Below are positions 47,364 to 57,481 of a stretch of DNA of 64,000 nt, in pieces (position 1 is the first letter of the stretch; every line of letters starts with the position of its first letter). The notes under the pieces were generated by a model, which saw nothing but the letters and a program-made list of their open reading frames with translations, did not search any database and had not been told where the DNA came from. The translations under genes and the position numbers were made by a program. Where the stretch lies: assembly GCF_000420505.1 (NCBI RefSeq), contig NZ_ATVB01000002.1:100149-164148 (forward strand), written 5' to 3'. The stretch is from Alloscardovia omnicolens DSM 21503. GTDB taxonomy: Bacteria > Actinomycetota > Actinomycetes > Actinomycetales > Bifidobacteriaceae.

Positions 47364-50300
47364 TTATTCACGCCCATAAAACAGACGATTGACCACATCA
47401 CGGCATTTGCGCATAACACCAATCACATCATCCATAAACTGCAAACCGCGGTGTGCTTCGTGACCTAAGCATACGGCTAAACCGCCCATATCGAAGTAAT
47501 CGTCAGGAATAATATCTGCCTGCTGGGCACGCCCTGACCATAAGAAAGAGGCATTACGTAAATCAGTGCACAACTGCCATGAATGACGCAAAATCTGGGC
47601 ATCATCAGCACGAATAACACCATGTTTTTCTAAAGCGTCTAAAGCATCAATAGTATGCGTGGTGCGAACGTCCTCCCATTGAGCGGCATAACGCAATTGC
47701 AGTAATTGCACAGTCCATTCCACGTCGGACAATCCGCCACGCCCCAGCTTAATATGCCGATCATTGCGTACTCCGCGCGGCAAGCGCTCAGCCTCCATGC
47801 GCGCCTTCAATTGGTGAATACTATGCGCTTCTTCAGCAGTCACACCATCCGCACTATACCTGAGCGGATCAGCTATCTGCGCAATAAAACGCGCGCCCAG
47901 CTCCTGGCAACCAGCAGCCACACGAGCGCGCAGCAAAGCCTGCCTCTCCCACGTCTGCGACCAGGAAGCATAATACTCGCGGCAAGAGTCGAAAGAACGC
48001 ACAAGTGGACCGTTCTTCCCCTCAGGTCGCAAATCCATATCTACATCAAGCTTCTGTTCAGTTCCGGCTAAATCAGTCAAAATAGAGCGAATCACATCGG
48101 CTTGAGAACTAGCGAAAGACCGTGCAATATTATCGCTCACACCGTCTGCGGCTTCGTAAACAAGCGTCACATCGGCATCAGAAGAAAAATTGACTTCTTC
48201 CCCACCGAATCGTCCCATCGCAATAACAGCCATCCGTGCTGGAGCTTCGTCATAGTCGCCTTGCTTCATTAAATGAGTGGTTGCCCACTGTAAGCTAGCA
48301 TCCAGTAAAGCATCATAGACGCGCGTCATAGCGCGTAAAGCTTCTTGAGAATTAATAACGCCACTCATCCACGATAAGCCCACGCGCTCAATCTCGCGGC
48401 GTCTCATCGCACGCAACAAGGTTGAAAACTCCACTTGAGAATCAGCAAAACGGCTTAACATCACCGACGTACGAGTGGCGAGACTATCGTGTGACCGTGG
48501 CTGCAAACTTTTGTCATCGCCCAACCATGTGGTAGATTCAGACGACTTCATTAAGGCTTCACTCAAATACCGAGAATTAGCAAAAATATGACATAAACGT
48601 TCTAAAGCCGTAGGCGAATCACGCACAAAACCAAGATAAGGACCGGAACTTCCAATAGTTTCCACCCAACGTCGCCACATCATCAACCCCATATCAGGGT
48701 TTTGACCAATGCCCACCCACAATAAAATCTGAGGCAATAAAATATGATTAATACGGCTAGCGCGCGAAATGCCTGAAGTTAACGCATGAACATGCACCAT
48801 AGCAGCATCTGGATCGGCAAAGCCCACAGATTCAAAACGCTGACGCATAGCCTCATCAGACAAACGAATATCATCCTCAGACAGAGCCGACAAGTGCGGC
48901 AACATAGGACGATAATAAATATCCATATGCAAGCGACGCACTTGCAAACGCACAGCATCAAAACGCTCCACCAATTGAACAGCTGTTAATCCCACAGCTC
49001 GCGATAAACGCACAATATCGGGATTTTCAGCAATATCGCGTTCACTTATATGGCGAGTTCGCGTAAAAATATCTTCATGAGCACTCGAAATCTGTGGGAA
49101 TAAATGAGTGCGTTTCATTTTCCATAACTGCTGACGATGCTCTAATACGCGCAAGAACCTGTAATCTTGCGATAAATTTTCAGCCTGCTGACGGTTAATA
49201 TAACCGCCCTGAGCCAAATGCTTCAGCGATGTCAATGTGTCTTTCGTTCGCAAAGTTTCATCGGTGCGACCATGCACAAGCTGTAGCATTTGCACAGTAA
49301 ACTCCACATCGCGCAAACCACCCTTACCCAGCTTAATCTCACGGTCTTTATGATCCAACGGAATATGTTCTTCAACGCGCGTGCGCATAGCGCGGCAGTC
49401 ATATACAAAGTTTTTACGAGCAGAAGCAGACCACACAAGCGGTGTAATCATATCGAGAAAATCAGCGCCAACTTGCATATCTCCCGCAATAAAACGCGCC
49501 TTAAGCAGAGCTTGAAACTCCCAGTTTTCCGCCCACTTTTCATAATATATACGCGCTGATTGCACAGTGCGCACCAAAGCTCCAGCCTTACCTTCGGGGC
49601 GCAAAGCAGTATCAATCTCCCACAGAGCGGGAACGCTGACTCCAGGAATAACAGCAGAACAGACAGCTTGTAAAACCGAGCCAATCTGGGTACCCACAAC
49701 AGTAAGATCGCCATGAAAATCATCTGTTTTGTCTACAAGATAGACCAAATCAACGTCGGAAACGTAATTAATTTCTTGAGCGCCCAGCTTACCCATACCA
49801 AAAACAGCAAAACGACATTCTGCTGCCTGAGGAACTTTATACTGCGCAATCTTCAAAGCTGCACGTAAAGTATCATCAATCAACGCGCTTAAACGTTGAG
49901 AAATAACAGGCTGCACGTCCAAAGGATAATCGCTTGCTACATCGTCAGCGGCAATATGCAGTAAGTTTTTCCAATAGGTTATGCGCAAATCCTGCACTTG
50001 CTCAATATAGCTGGCGCTCTCATCAACATCAAAAGACTGTTGAGGTTCAGCTGCCTGAAAAACTTCCGTCACCAAAGAAGGTTGAGAACTAAGAAAATGC
50101 CCTAGTCCATCGGAGGCACCACACAAAGCTACAAGCCGTGACATTTCACTGCTACGGGCAGTAAAAAACGTTGTGCTAATATCGCTCTTCTGCTCTGCTA
50201 ATTTCTCAGCAATATCGGCAACATAACGCATTGCTGTATCAGGATTATCCGCGTTCGAGGCATAACCTAAAATATCGACCACAGACCATGCACACGTATA

Positions 50301-50417
50301 GCGTGATGCTACTGCATCGAGACAGCGATGCAAGCGTTGTGCATCATTGAGCGCATGATTAATCTGTTGAAATCCTGTGCGAATGAGTTGCGTTGACGAT
50401 AGCGAGAAATCATCCAT
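47364..50417 (-). CDS. glnE: Bifunctional glutamine synthetase adenylyltransferase/deadenylase
   Basis: 1017 residues, full length. Two nucleotidyltransferase domains: N-terminal GMGKLGAQEINYVSDVD and C-terminal AMGRFGGEEVNFSSDAD, joined by a helical region. It adenylylates glutamine synthetase in nitrogen excess and removes AMP in limitation. No PII gene is nearby. I use the ATG at 50417 with GAAGGATTG upstream; the frame is open 21 codons further but those overlap sixA. It is the last gene of trmI-sixA-glnE. Confidence 0.95.
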   Translation of the reverse strand: MDDFSLSSTQLIRTGFQQINHALNDAQRLHRCLDAVASRYTCAWSVVDILGYASNADNPDTAMRYVADIAEKLAEQKSDISTTFFTARSSEMSRLVALCGASDGLGHFLSSQPSLVTEVFQAAEPQQSFDVDESASYIEQVQDLRITYWKNLLHIAADDVASDYPLDVQPVISQRLSALIDDTLRAALKIAQYKVPQAAECRFAVFGMGKLGAQEINYVSDVDLVYLVDKTDDFHGDLTVVGTQIGSVLQAVCSAVIPGVSVPALWEIDTALRPEGKAGALVRTVQSARIYYEKWAENWEFQALLKARFIAGDMQVGADFLDMITPLVWSASARKNFVYDCRAMRTRVEEHIPLDHKDREIKLGKGGLRDVEFTVQMLQLVHGRTDETLRTKDTLTSLKHLAQGGYINRQQAENLSQDYRFLRVLEHRQQLWKMKRTHLFPQISSAHEDIFTRTRHISERDIAENPDIVRLSRAVGLTAVQLVERFDAVRLQVRRLHMDIYYRPMLPHLSALSEDDIRLSDEAMRQRFESVGFADPDAAMVHVHALTSGISRASRINHILLPQILLWVGIGQNPDMGLMMWRRWVETIGSSGPYLGFVRDSPTALERLCHIFANSRYLSEALMKSSESTTWLGDDKSLQPRSHDSLATRTSVMLSRFADSQVEFSTLLRAMRRREIERVGLSWMSGVINSQEALRAMTRVYDALLDASLQWATTHLMKQGDYDEAPARMAVIAMGRFGGEEVNFSSDADVTLVYEAADGVSDNIARSFASSQADVIRSILTDLAGTEQKLDVDMDLRPEGKNGPLVRSFDSCREYYASWSQTWERQALLRARVAAGCQELGARFIAQIADPLRYSADGVTAEEAHSIHQLKARMEAERLPRGVRNDRHIKLGRGGLSDVEWTVQLLQLRYAAQWEDVRTTHTIDALDALEKHGVIRADDAQILRHSWQLCTDLRNASFLWSGRAQQADIIPDDYFDMGGLAVCLGHEAHRGLQFMDDVIGVMRKCRDVVNRLFYGRE

Positions 50418-50418
50418 A

Positions 50419-50976
50419 TTAGTTACAATCCTTCGCAGAAATAACAGCGATAACGTCTGCTTCATGCACATCCCACTCATGGAAAGGCTTGTTCGAACCT
50501 AAGATAGCGCAGGCAGCTGGGGATAAGCCTAACTGCAATAAATCATACGTGCTGTCGTGTTTATCTGCTGAGCGTGCCCACCATTGGGCAGCTTCACTCA
50601 TTGTTGGCTCATGACCGATTACCATGAGCAGATGATGCTTTTTCTTTTGACCGTATATGATTTCAGAGATTTCTGATAATCCGTCTGTATACAGTTTTTT
50701 ATGATAAGAAACGTCCGGTTTATCGCCAAAAACTTTGAGTATTTTATCTGCGGTTTGACGCGCTCGCTTAGCACCCGAGACCGCAAGAACATCAGGAACT
50801 AAATTGATTCCATCTAATGCTTTAGCCACATGCTTGGCTTGTTTGCGTCCCTTATCAGTTAATTCGCGCTCTGCATCTGTTGATGCATTTTTCTCGGTTT
50901 TAGCGTGACGCATAAGAATAAGAACATACTCATAATCGCGTGCACGTTTACCAATTTTTGTTAGGTTTACAGCCAT
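50419..50976 (-). CDS. Histidine phosphatase family protein (SixA-like)
   Basis: 185 residues. Phosphatase motif LILMRHAKTEKN (RHG-type, here RHA, as in SixA-like members), then ERELTDKGRKQA and VIGHEPTMS with the second catalytic His. It removes phosphate from small molecules or phosphohistidine; the substrate is unknown. TAGGATAAGACT precedes the ATG. It is 19 bases after trmI and abuts glnE. Confidence 0.9.
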   Translation of the reverse strand: MAVNLTKIGKRARDYEYVLILMRHAKTEKNASTDAERELTDKGRKQAKHVAKALDGINLVPDVLAVSGAKRARQTADKILKVFGDKPDVSYHKKLYTDGLSEISEIIYGQKKKHHLLMVIGHEPTMSEAAQWWARSADKHDSTYDLLQLGLSPAACAILGSNKPFHEWDVHEADVIAVISAKDCN

Positions 50977-50995
50977 AGTCTTATCCTACCAAACA

Positions 50996-52030
50996 TTACA
51001 GTTGAGATAGTTGAGCATCTAAATCACGCAATACCTTACGTAATTTTCTATCAGACATATCGCGCAGCTCCAGACTTGCCAAGTCTACGCCGTTCTCATC
51101 AATATCTGTTGTTGTATCTTTATTCGGGCGTTCACGTTTTTTCAATGCGGTAAAACCGTCAGCCATAGCACGAGCAAAAACAAGGAAACCGGTATGACCA
51201 ATCATGGAATGCTCAGGACGAACAGCCAATCCATCCACTTTCCAGGACCTTTCCAAACTCTCTTGAATATGCGGCACAGTCCATTGGCCCGATTCTTGAA
51301 GCTTGTCAACCAAACGGCTTAACTGAGTTGTTGTGGTGACGTAACACGTCAATACGCCACCTGGGGCAATAACTCGATGAGCTTGTTCAAGACGGTTCCA
51401 TGGGTCGAGCTGATCGAGCACAATACGATCAAAATAATGTGATTCACAGTGTGTAATCTGCGTATCAAAATCTCCCACAATCATATGCCACCATGAAGGA
51501 GCATAACCATAAAATAACGCAGCATTTGCTTCACAGATTTTCGCGAAATCTGGGCGCATCTCAATTGTTGTTAGCTCACCCTGCTCACCGATAGCTTCTA
51601 ACAGATGCAAGCTCATAGCACCAGAACCACCCCCGGATTCAAGTACGCGCATACCAGGGCGAATATCACCAAGTTCAATAACGGTTGCAATATCCTTCGG
51701 ATACATAATTTGCGCACCGCGAGGCATAGAAAGCACATAGTCTGCTAAACGTGGACGCATAACCGTATATTGCCATCCACCAATACGCCGAGATGCCTTC
51801 CACGGTTTGCCTTGTGGCGTCTGCGACATATTCGTATTGGCAGCAGCATTGCCAGCGTGAGTTTCAATAACTCGACCCTCAGCCTCACCAATAATATCGT
51901 TATGCGCAATCTGGCCATGCGCTGTATCGGTTACGCCATCTGCAACCAATTGGAAGGTAAGCATATTGCCCTTACGGTCGGTTAACTGCACCTTTTGGCC
52001 GGCACGTAAAACTCCTCGTGTATACGTCAT
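50996..52030 (-). CDS. trmI: tRNA (adenine-58-N1)-methyltransferase TrmI
   Basis: 344 residues. The N-terminal beta domain (RAGQKVQLTDRKGN) is followed by a Rossmann methyltransferase domain with the SAM motif LESGGGSGAMS, TIEMRPDFA and the catalytic-site LDQLDPWN. It methylates A58 in the T-loop of tRNAs. Start at the ATG 52028-52030, with AAAGGTG five bases upstream; nine to ten further codons are open. It leads the trmI-sixA-glnE unit; a TACAAT box at 52063-52068 may be its -10. Confidence 0.92.
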   Translation of the reverse strand: MTYTRGVLRAGQKVQLTDRKGNMLTFQLVADGVTDTAHGQIAHNDIIGEAEGRVIETHAGNAAANTNMSQTPQGKPWKASRRIGGWQYTVMRPRLADYVLSMPRGAQIMYPKDIATVIELGDIRPGMRVLESGGGSGAMSLHLLEAIGEQGELTTIEMRPDFAKICEANAALFYGYAPSWWHMIVGDFDTQITHCESHYFDRIVLDQLDPWNRLEQAHRVIAPGGVLTCYVTTTTQLSRLVDKLQESGQWTVPHIQESLERSWKVDGLAVRPEHSMIGHTGFLVFARAMADGFTALKKRERPNKDTTTDIDENGVDLASLELRDMSDRKLRKVLRDLDAQLSQL

Positions 52031-52076
52031 CATCTCACCTTTCCAAACGTCATCGAACAACTATTGTATACGCAAA

Positions 52077-52106
52077 GGCGCGCCTGCTCACTAGAACAAG
52101 CGCGCC
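52077..52106 (-). terminator. Hairpin after the ABC exporter operon
   Basis: Stem GGCGCGC/GCGCGCC with a 16-base loop, 15 bases after the ABC exporter stop on the minus strand, followed by TTTGCG. Confidence 0.5.
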
Positions 52107-52121
52107 CCGTGCTCTCAACTT

Positions 52122-54074
52122 TTAATTATCGTCACTTTTGCCAGCAAATTGAGAGTTATACATATTCGCATACGCACCATTCAACGCTAACAATTCGTCG
52201 TGGCTGCCCTGCTCCACAATATCGCCATGATTGACGACCAGAATAATATCAGCATCGCGAATCGTAGACAATCGGTGAGCAATCACAAAGGCTGTGCGAC
52301 CAGTTCTCAATGTATTCATTGCTTCCTGAACCTTCACCTCTGTTCGGGTATCAACCGAGCTCGTAGCTTCATCCAAAATCAAAATATCTGGATCAGATAA
52401 GTATGCACGTGCAATAGTCAACAGCTGTTTTTCACCCTGAGACAGTTCTGTGGAATCATCACTCAAAACAGTATCGTAACCCTGAGGTAAGCGACGGATA
52501 AACTCATCAACATGTGTAGCGCGAGTAGCCTCAAGTAGACGCTCTTCTGTGCGGGCAGACGCATCATGCACACCGTAGAACAAGTTCTCACGGATCGTTC
52601 CTTCAAACAGCCAGGTATCTTGCAAAACCATACCGAAATGGCTACGCAAATCCTGACGTGTCAGCTGCTTCGTATCTACGCCGTCCAAACGAATGTGTCC
52701 GCCATTAATCTCGTAGAAGCGCATGAGCAAGTTCACCAAAGTGGTTTTACCAGCACCCGTTGGGCCAACAATAGCTATAGTTTGACCAGGCTGAGCTTCC
52801 AAAGACAAATCACGAATAAGCGGCTTATCTGCAGTATAAGCGAACTGTACATGGTCGAACTCAACATGACCCTTCACACCGCCGTTTGCAGCAGTCAGCT
52901 CAGCCAAACGAGGAGCATCCTGATTATCTCGTTCTTCCTCATCAGCATCCAAGAATTCGAAAATACGCTGAGCGCTCGCAACAGCAGACTGCAGCATAGA
53001 ACCCATAGAAGCAAGCTGACCCAAAGGCTGCGTTGCTTGACGTGAATACTGAGTAAAGGCCTGTAAATCACCCAAAGTGAGCTGACCGTTAATCACACGC
53101 AAACCACCGAAAATAGCAACAATAACGAATGAAACATTACCAGCGAAAGAAGTCAACGGATTCATCAGGCTTGAGAAGAAGTTTGCAATAAAGCTGGACT
53201 TATACAAACCCTGGTTATATTCTTCAAAAGTCTGCTCAGCATTATGTTCCTGACCGTAAGCGCGCACAACCAAATGACCTGAGAACATTTCTTCCACATG
53301 CGAGTTTACCTTACCGGTGTGTTCCCACTGCTTAATAAATTCAGGTTGAACCAGTTTTAAAATACCTGCAATAACCACAAGCAGAACAGGAATAACAATA
53401 ACGGCAACCACAGTAAGAGTTGGCGAAATCGTCAACATCATAATAATGGTGGCAACGAACTGGAAGGTAGAGAAGAAGAACTCAGCCAAAATCTGCTGCA
53501 ACGACTGTTGCACATTATCCACGTCATTTGTTGTACGACTCATGATTTCGCCGCGTGGAATACGATCAAAATAGCTTAATGGCAGACGGTTAATTTTCTC
53601 AATAATCTCGTTACGTAAACGGTAAACCAAGTTACTGGTCGTGCGAGCCATCATAAAGGATTGCACGGCACGCAAAGTCATTGCAATAACGTAGATACCA
53701 ATGGTAATGAGCATAATCTTGGCGAAAGCAGACCAATCAACGCTCTTACCCACTGCAACGTTATAGCTCGAGAGCATAGAAGCAATCTTGTCTTGACCGT
53801 TCTGCTTGAGCATATCAATAACCGTATTGATAGATGTTCCCTCAGGAATATGCATCGTATTCTTGAGCATAACGCCCAAAATACCGGTGAAGAGAATATC
53901 TGTGCCCTGCGCCATAATCTTTGGTCCGGCCACAATGAGAGTAACGCCAATAAGACCACTGAGAATCATTATGGTCATGCGCACACGGTCGGCAGCTAAA
54001 TAGCGCACAAGACGACTAATAACACGTAAATTCTCTCCTTTTTTCACTACAGGAGATGTGTCGTTTCTTGCCAT
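52122..54074 (-). CDS. Heterodimeric ABC exporter, subunit with catalytic NBD
   Basis: 650 residues. Six-helix ABC transmembrane domain (about 30-370, with FDRIPRGEIMSRTTNDVD coupling region) then the ATPase: Walker A GPTGAGKTT, signature ELSQGEKQLLTIARA, Walker B ILILDEATSSVD with catalytic Glu, and H-loop FVIAHRLSTI. The signature is degenerate (LSQGE). That is the mirror of the partner encoded upstream, so the pair makes one good and one weak ATP site, as in LmrCD/BmrCD-type drug exporters. AAGGAGG precedes the ATG and overlaps the partner gene end. Confidence 0.93.
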   Translation of the reverse strand: MARNDTSPVVKKGENLRVISRLVRYLAADRVRMTIMILSGLIGVTLIVAGPKIMAQGTDILFTGILGVMLKNTMHIPEGTSINTVIDMLKQNGQDKIASMLSSYNVAVGKSVDWSAFAKIMLITIGIYVIAMTLRAVQSFMMARTTSNLVYRLRNEIIEKINRLPLSYFDRIPRGEIMSRTTNDVDNVQQSLQQILAEFFFSTFQFVATIIMMLTISPTLTVVAVIVIPVLLVVIAGILKLVQPEFIKQWEHTGKVNSHVEEMFSGHLVVRAYGQEHNAEQTFEEYNQGLYKSSFIANFFSSLMNPLTSFAGNVSFVIVAIFGGLRVINGQLTLGDLQAFTQYSRQATQPLGQLASMGSMLQSAVASAQRIFEFLDADEEERDNQDAPRLAELTAANGGVKGHVEFDHVQFAYTADKPLIRDLSLEAQPGQTIAIVGPTGAGKTTLVNLLMRFYEINGGHIRLDGVDTKQLTRQDLRSHFGMVLQDTWLFEGTIRENLFYGVHDASARTEERLLEATRATHVDEFIRRLPQGYDTVLSDDSTELSQGEKQLLTIARAYLSDPDILILDEATSSVDTRTEVKVQEAMNTLRTGRTAFVIAHRLSTIRDADIILVVNHGDIVEQGSHDELLALNGAYANMYNSQFAGKSDDN

Positions 54075-54075
54075 G

Positions 54076-55833
54076 TTAGTCCTCCTTTCCTAAGCTCAAG
54101 GATTCAATATCTGGACCTTGACCGCCTTGAGATTCCACAATTTCTCGATATGTTTCGTTAGTAGCCATCAGCTCGGCGTGTGAACCCTGACCTACAATAC
54201 GTCCGTTATCCATAACAATAATGATGTCTGCATGGCGAATAGAAGACGCACGCTGTGCCACCAAAAGCTGAGTTGCTTGGCGAGTGATTGGAGCCAAAGC
54301 ATCGCGCACCTTCTTATCAGTTGCCATATCTAATGCAGAGAAGGAATCATCGAAAGAGTAAATATATGGGCGACGAACTACAGCACGTGCAATGCATAGA
54401 CGCTGTTTCTGTCCACCTGAGAAGTTCGTACCGCCTTGAGCTACATGAGCCTCTAAACCATCTGGTAGTTCACGCACGAAATCCTCAGCCTGAGCAATAC
54501 GCAGAGCCTCCCACAGCTGCTCATCAGTAGCGTCAGGATTACCGTAGAGCAGGTTTGAACGGATAGTACCTGAGAAGAGTACTGACTTTTGAGGAACAGG
54601 GCCGAAAAGTGCAGCTAGATCGCTTGGATCGTACTCTTTAACATTATGACCGTCAAGCAGCACTTCACCATCAGTTACATCGAACATGCGAGATGCCAAA
54701 CGAATAATAGTTGATTTACCTGAACCAGTTGCACCAATAAATGCCACGGTTTGCCCTGGACGAGCAGCAAAGGAAATATTATTCAGTACTTTTTCTTCCG
54801 CACCTGGATAGGTGAAACTGACGTTCTTAAACTCAATAACACCCTGTGGATTATCGTTGTGCACCGGCTGTGCTGGAGCTGTAATAGTGCTGCGAGTATC
54901 CACTACCTCCATAATGCGCTTAGCTGAAACAGATGCACGAGGTAACATCACGGACATCATGGCAGACATCATTAAGCCAATCATAATAATCATGAGATAT
55001 TGAATGAAGGCCTGTAAGGAGCCAATTCCCATCTCGCCCGATTCAATACGATGACCGCCGAACCACATAATAGCCACATTCGATACATTAATAATGAAGA
55101 ACATGGTTGGAATCATGAGACCCATCCATCGGCCAATATTGAGCAGAAGATGCACAAGAGCATCGTTACTGTCATCAAAACGCTTACGTTCCGTATTTTC
55201 GCGCGTGAAAGCACGGATAACGCGCACACCGCTAATCTGTTCGCGAACCAACTTGTTGACTTCATCGAGCTTCTTCTGGAACTTCTTAAACAAGCCCATC
55301 ATCTGGCTCATAATAATAAAAGCAACAAGAAGCACAATAGGAATAATAATGGCGATAGACCACGTTAATGGACCATCTTCACGTGCGGCCATAATCACGC
55401 CACCAATAAACATAATTGGTGCCTGCAAAATAATCAGCATGGATTGCATAGTTGCCATCTGAACCTGCTGCACATCGTTGGTTGCACGTGTAATAAGCGA
55501 AGACGTGGAGAAAGTCTCAATATCGTGTAACGACAACTTCTCTACCGACGCGAAATAATCCTTACGCACCTCATAGCCAACTCGCATAGCTAAATGCGTA
55601 GAATAATAGACGGCAATAATATTGGTAATAATTTGAATAAGTGCTACCCAAATCATTGTCCAGCCGATGCTCCATACCTTATCCGCATCGCCTGCTGTTA
55701 CACCGTCATTAATAATATCTGCCTGAAGATTAGGCAAATACAGGTTGAGCACGGTCTGCCCCACCTGCACAAGTACCAAGATAGATACTTGCAACCAATG
55801 CCTGGAGAGGAATCTCCTCCATAACTTAAGCAT
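54076..55833 (-). CDS. Heterodimeric ABC exporter, subunit with degenerate NBD
   Basis: 585 residues. N-terminal transmembrane domain (about 15-310) then ATPase: Walker A GATGSGKST, canonical signature NFSGGQKQRLCIARA. Walker B reads YSFDDSFSALD (Asp where the catalytic Glu should be), and the H-loop His is Gln (LLVAQRASSI). These are the standard hallmarks of the non-catalytic half of heterodimeric exporters. With the following 650-residue partner it forms the full pump. It is 25 bases after the MarR gene and its ribosome binding site is AGAAAGG. Confidence 0.93.
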   Translation of the reverse strand: MLKLWRRFLSRHWLQVSILVLVQVGQTVLNLYLPNLQADIINDGVTAGDADKVWSIGWTMIWVALIQIITNIIAVYYSTHLAMRVGYEVRKDYFASVEKLSLHDIETFSTSSLITRATNDVQQVQMATMQSMLIILQAPIMFIGGVIMAAREDGPLTWSIAIIIPIVLLVAFIIMSQMMGLFKKFQKKLDEVNKLVREQISGVRVIRAFTRENTERKRFDDSNDALVHLLLNIGRWMGLMIPTMFFIINVSNVAIMWFGGHRIESGEMGIGSLQAFIQYLMIIMIGLMMSAMMSVMLPRASVSAKRIMEVVDTRSTITAPAQPVHNDNPQGVIEFKNVSFTYPGAEEKVLNNISFAARPGQTVAFIGATGSGKSTIIRLASRMFDVTDGEVLLDGHNVKEYDPSDLAALFGPVPQKSVLFSGTIRSNLLYGNPDATDEQLWEALRIAQAEDFVRELPDGLEAHVAQGGTNFSGGQKQRLCIARAVVRRPYIYSFDDSFSALDMATDKKVRDALAPITRQATQLLVAQRASSIRHADIIIVMDNGRIVGQGSHAELMATNETYREIVESQGGQGPDIESLSLGKED

Positions 55834-55858
55834 GGGAAACCTTTCTGTACGATAAAAC

Positions 55859-56470
55859 TTATGAGCGGAAGAGTTGCTGATGTTTCTTATGAATATGCAT
55901 GCGAACTTGCTCAGGAGTTAAATTCTTATTAAAGATCTCCGGATCTGTATGTGCCAAAACTATCGAACGTGAACGCTTAAAGTTTGGTACCAGACTATCC
56001 ATCGCATTCCAATGCTCATTATCAGCCAAGATGGAACGTACATGATCTCGCATCGATTCTTGTGATGCATTCTCTATTAAACGTCCTAGTAAAGTATTGA
56101 GCGTCTTAACATCTTCTGAGCTGAAACCTTCAAGAAGTTCATCCCCTATCGAGGTAGCAACATCTTCCAAATCATGCAAAATGCTGAGACCATCATCAGT
56201 AATACTCACAATAGTGACACGTGAATCTTCTGATGATTTCTCACGTTTGATAGCGTGCACCTGTTCCAGTTTGTTAATAATTTGCGTAACACTCGATGGT
56301 TTAATATCCAGCTGTTCAGAAATCTGTCCTGCTGTAAGGCTGCCTTGAGTGTTCAACATACGCAGCGTATTAATACTATTATCTGACCAGTTATAGAAAT
56401 GCGCTACGAACAAAACATAAGGATACTGGTGCAAACGAGCTAAATTGTGGAAAATTGCATAATCCGACAT
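55859..56470 (-). CDS. MarR-family transcriptional regulator
   Basis: 203 residues. Winged HTH over about 40-110 (GSLTAGQISEQLDIKPSSVTQIINKLE, wing KREKSSEDSRVTIVSITDDG) and a helical C-terminal dimer part. The ATG at 56468-56470 is preferred because AAGGTGATG lies eight bases upstream; two earlier in-frame starts at 56476 and 56479 are less well spaced. It is the first gene of the marR-ABC-ABC operon and probably represses it through the dyads at 56484-56536. The C-terminal 50 residues are more basic than usual. Confidence 0.93.
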   Translation of the reverse strand: MSDYAIFHNLARLHQYPYVLFVAHFYNWSDNSINTLRMLNTQGSLTAGQISEQLDIKPSSVTQIINKLEQVHAIKREKSSEDSRVTIVSITDDGLSILHDLEDVATSIGDELLEGFSSEDVKTLNTLLGRLIENASQESMRDHVRSILADNEHWNAMDSLVPNFKRSRSIVLAHTDPEIFNKNLTPEQVRMHIHKKHQQLFRS

Positions 56471-56483
56471 AGCCATCACCTTA

Positions 56484-56541
56484 TTTAGTTTATTTTCATT
56501 TGAACAAACTAAACATTAAGACGAGATATTTAGTTTGTCAA
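56484..56541 (-). promoter_or_regulatory. Promoter and MarR-type operator of the efflux operon
   Basis: Minus strand TTGACA (56541-56536), exactly 17 bases, TAATGT (56518-56513). The half-site TTTAGTTT/AAACTAAA occurs three times: 56484-56491, 56506-56513 and 56529-56536, alternating in orientation and forming two overlapping inverted repeats. One covers the promoter core and one the start region. A further AGCTAAAT lies at 56548. Confidence 0.85.
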
Positions 56542-56583
56542 ATTTTAAGCTAAATAAATAATACTGTCGTGTCGAAGTTTCCG

Positions 56584-57459
56584 CTAGCGCGCAAAAGCTG
56601 ACCAACGACCTTGCTCATGCACCACTCTAACCGGCAACTCAAAAAGATTACTGAGGCGCTCGCTCGTTAAGCCTTCTTCAAGAGATCCTGTAAAAAGAAT
56701 ACTTCCTGGACACGGATTAATAATCGCAGAACCATCTGCTGGAGCTTCTTCCGATTCGAGTACATGCGCAGCAATATCATCAGCCCTGCTTTGAGATACA
56801 TGCCCTAGAATAGCTATTTTATTAAACCCTTCAGGAATTTCTTCTAGACGATGCGTAACGAGCAGAGCACTACGCTCAGATTCTTCTGTAGCAAGATTGG
56901 CTAAAGCATGCACTACAAGTTCTCTCCCACCCAAATCTAAACCTGCGGTCGGTTCGTCAAGAATAAGCAGGTCAGGATTAGTCATAAGAGCACGGCAAAT
57001 GCCCACACGTGTGCGCTCGCCTTCAGAAAGCTTAAACATTTTCTTTCCTGCTAAGTATTCAATACCGTAGTGACGCATCAGCTCACGCGCGGCAGCATAT
57101 TGCTCAGTGGAATAGTGTTCTCCACGACGACCGATTTTTGAGTCTAAAGCCGATACAATAGCATCGAGAGGATCATCAAGCGGATCGAATGCCCGATTCA
57201 AGGCACCAGATGCTAAACCAATACGATGACGGTAAGAAAAAATGTTGACTTTGCCCAAACGATTTCCCAGAATGTCTACAGTGCCCTCGCTGGGGAAAAG
57301 ACGTGTTGCCATCATGGAAATTAAGGTGGATTTACCTATGCCGTTAGGTCCAAAAATAATCCACTTTTCACCTGGTTGCACACATAAATTGACGTCAGCG
57401 AGAATAGTTCTGCGCTGACGTCGAAACATTACATTCTTCAATTCCACAGCAGCTGTCAT
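56584..57459 (-). CDS. Lone ABC transporter ATP-binding protein
   Basis: 291 residues from the ATG at 57457-57459. Walker A FGPNGIGKST at 36-45, signature LSEGERTRVGI, Walker B LLILDEPTAGLD and switch LLVTHRLEEIP. No permease is near. Similar unlinked ATPases are common in actinobacteria and annotated as metal/iron or molybdate importers, but role and partner are unknown. The C-terminal 75 residues carry an extra domain. No Shine-Dalgarno is seen; TACAAT lies seven bases upstream, so it may be leaderless. Confidence 0.85.
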   Translation of the reverse strand: MTAAVELKNVMFRRQRRTILADVNLCVQPGEKWIIFGPNGIGKSTLISMMATRLFPSEGTVDILGNRLGKVNIFSYRHRIGLASGALNRAFDPLDDPLDAIVSALDSKIGRRGEHYSTEQYAAARELMRHYGIEYLAGKKMFKLSEGERTRVGICRALMTNPDLLILDEPTAGLDLGGRELVVHALANLATEESERSALLVTHRLEEIPEGFNKIAILGHVSQSRADDIAAHVLESEEAPADGSAIINPCPGSILFTGSLEEGLTSERLSNLFELPVRVVHEQGRWSAFAR

Positions 57460-57481
57460 GGAATCGATTGTAACCAATTAT

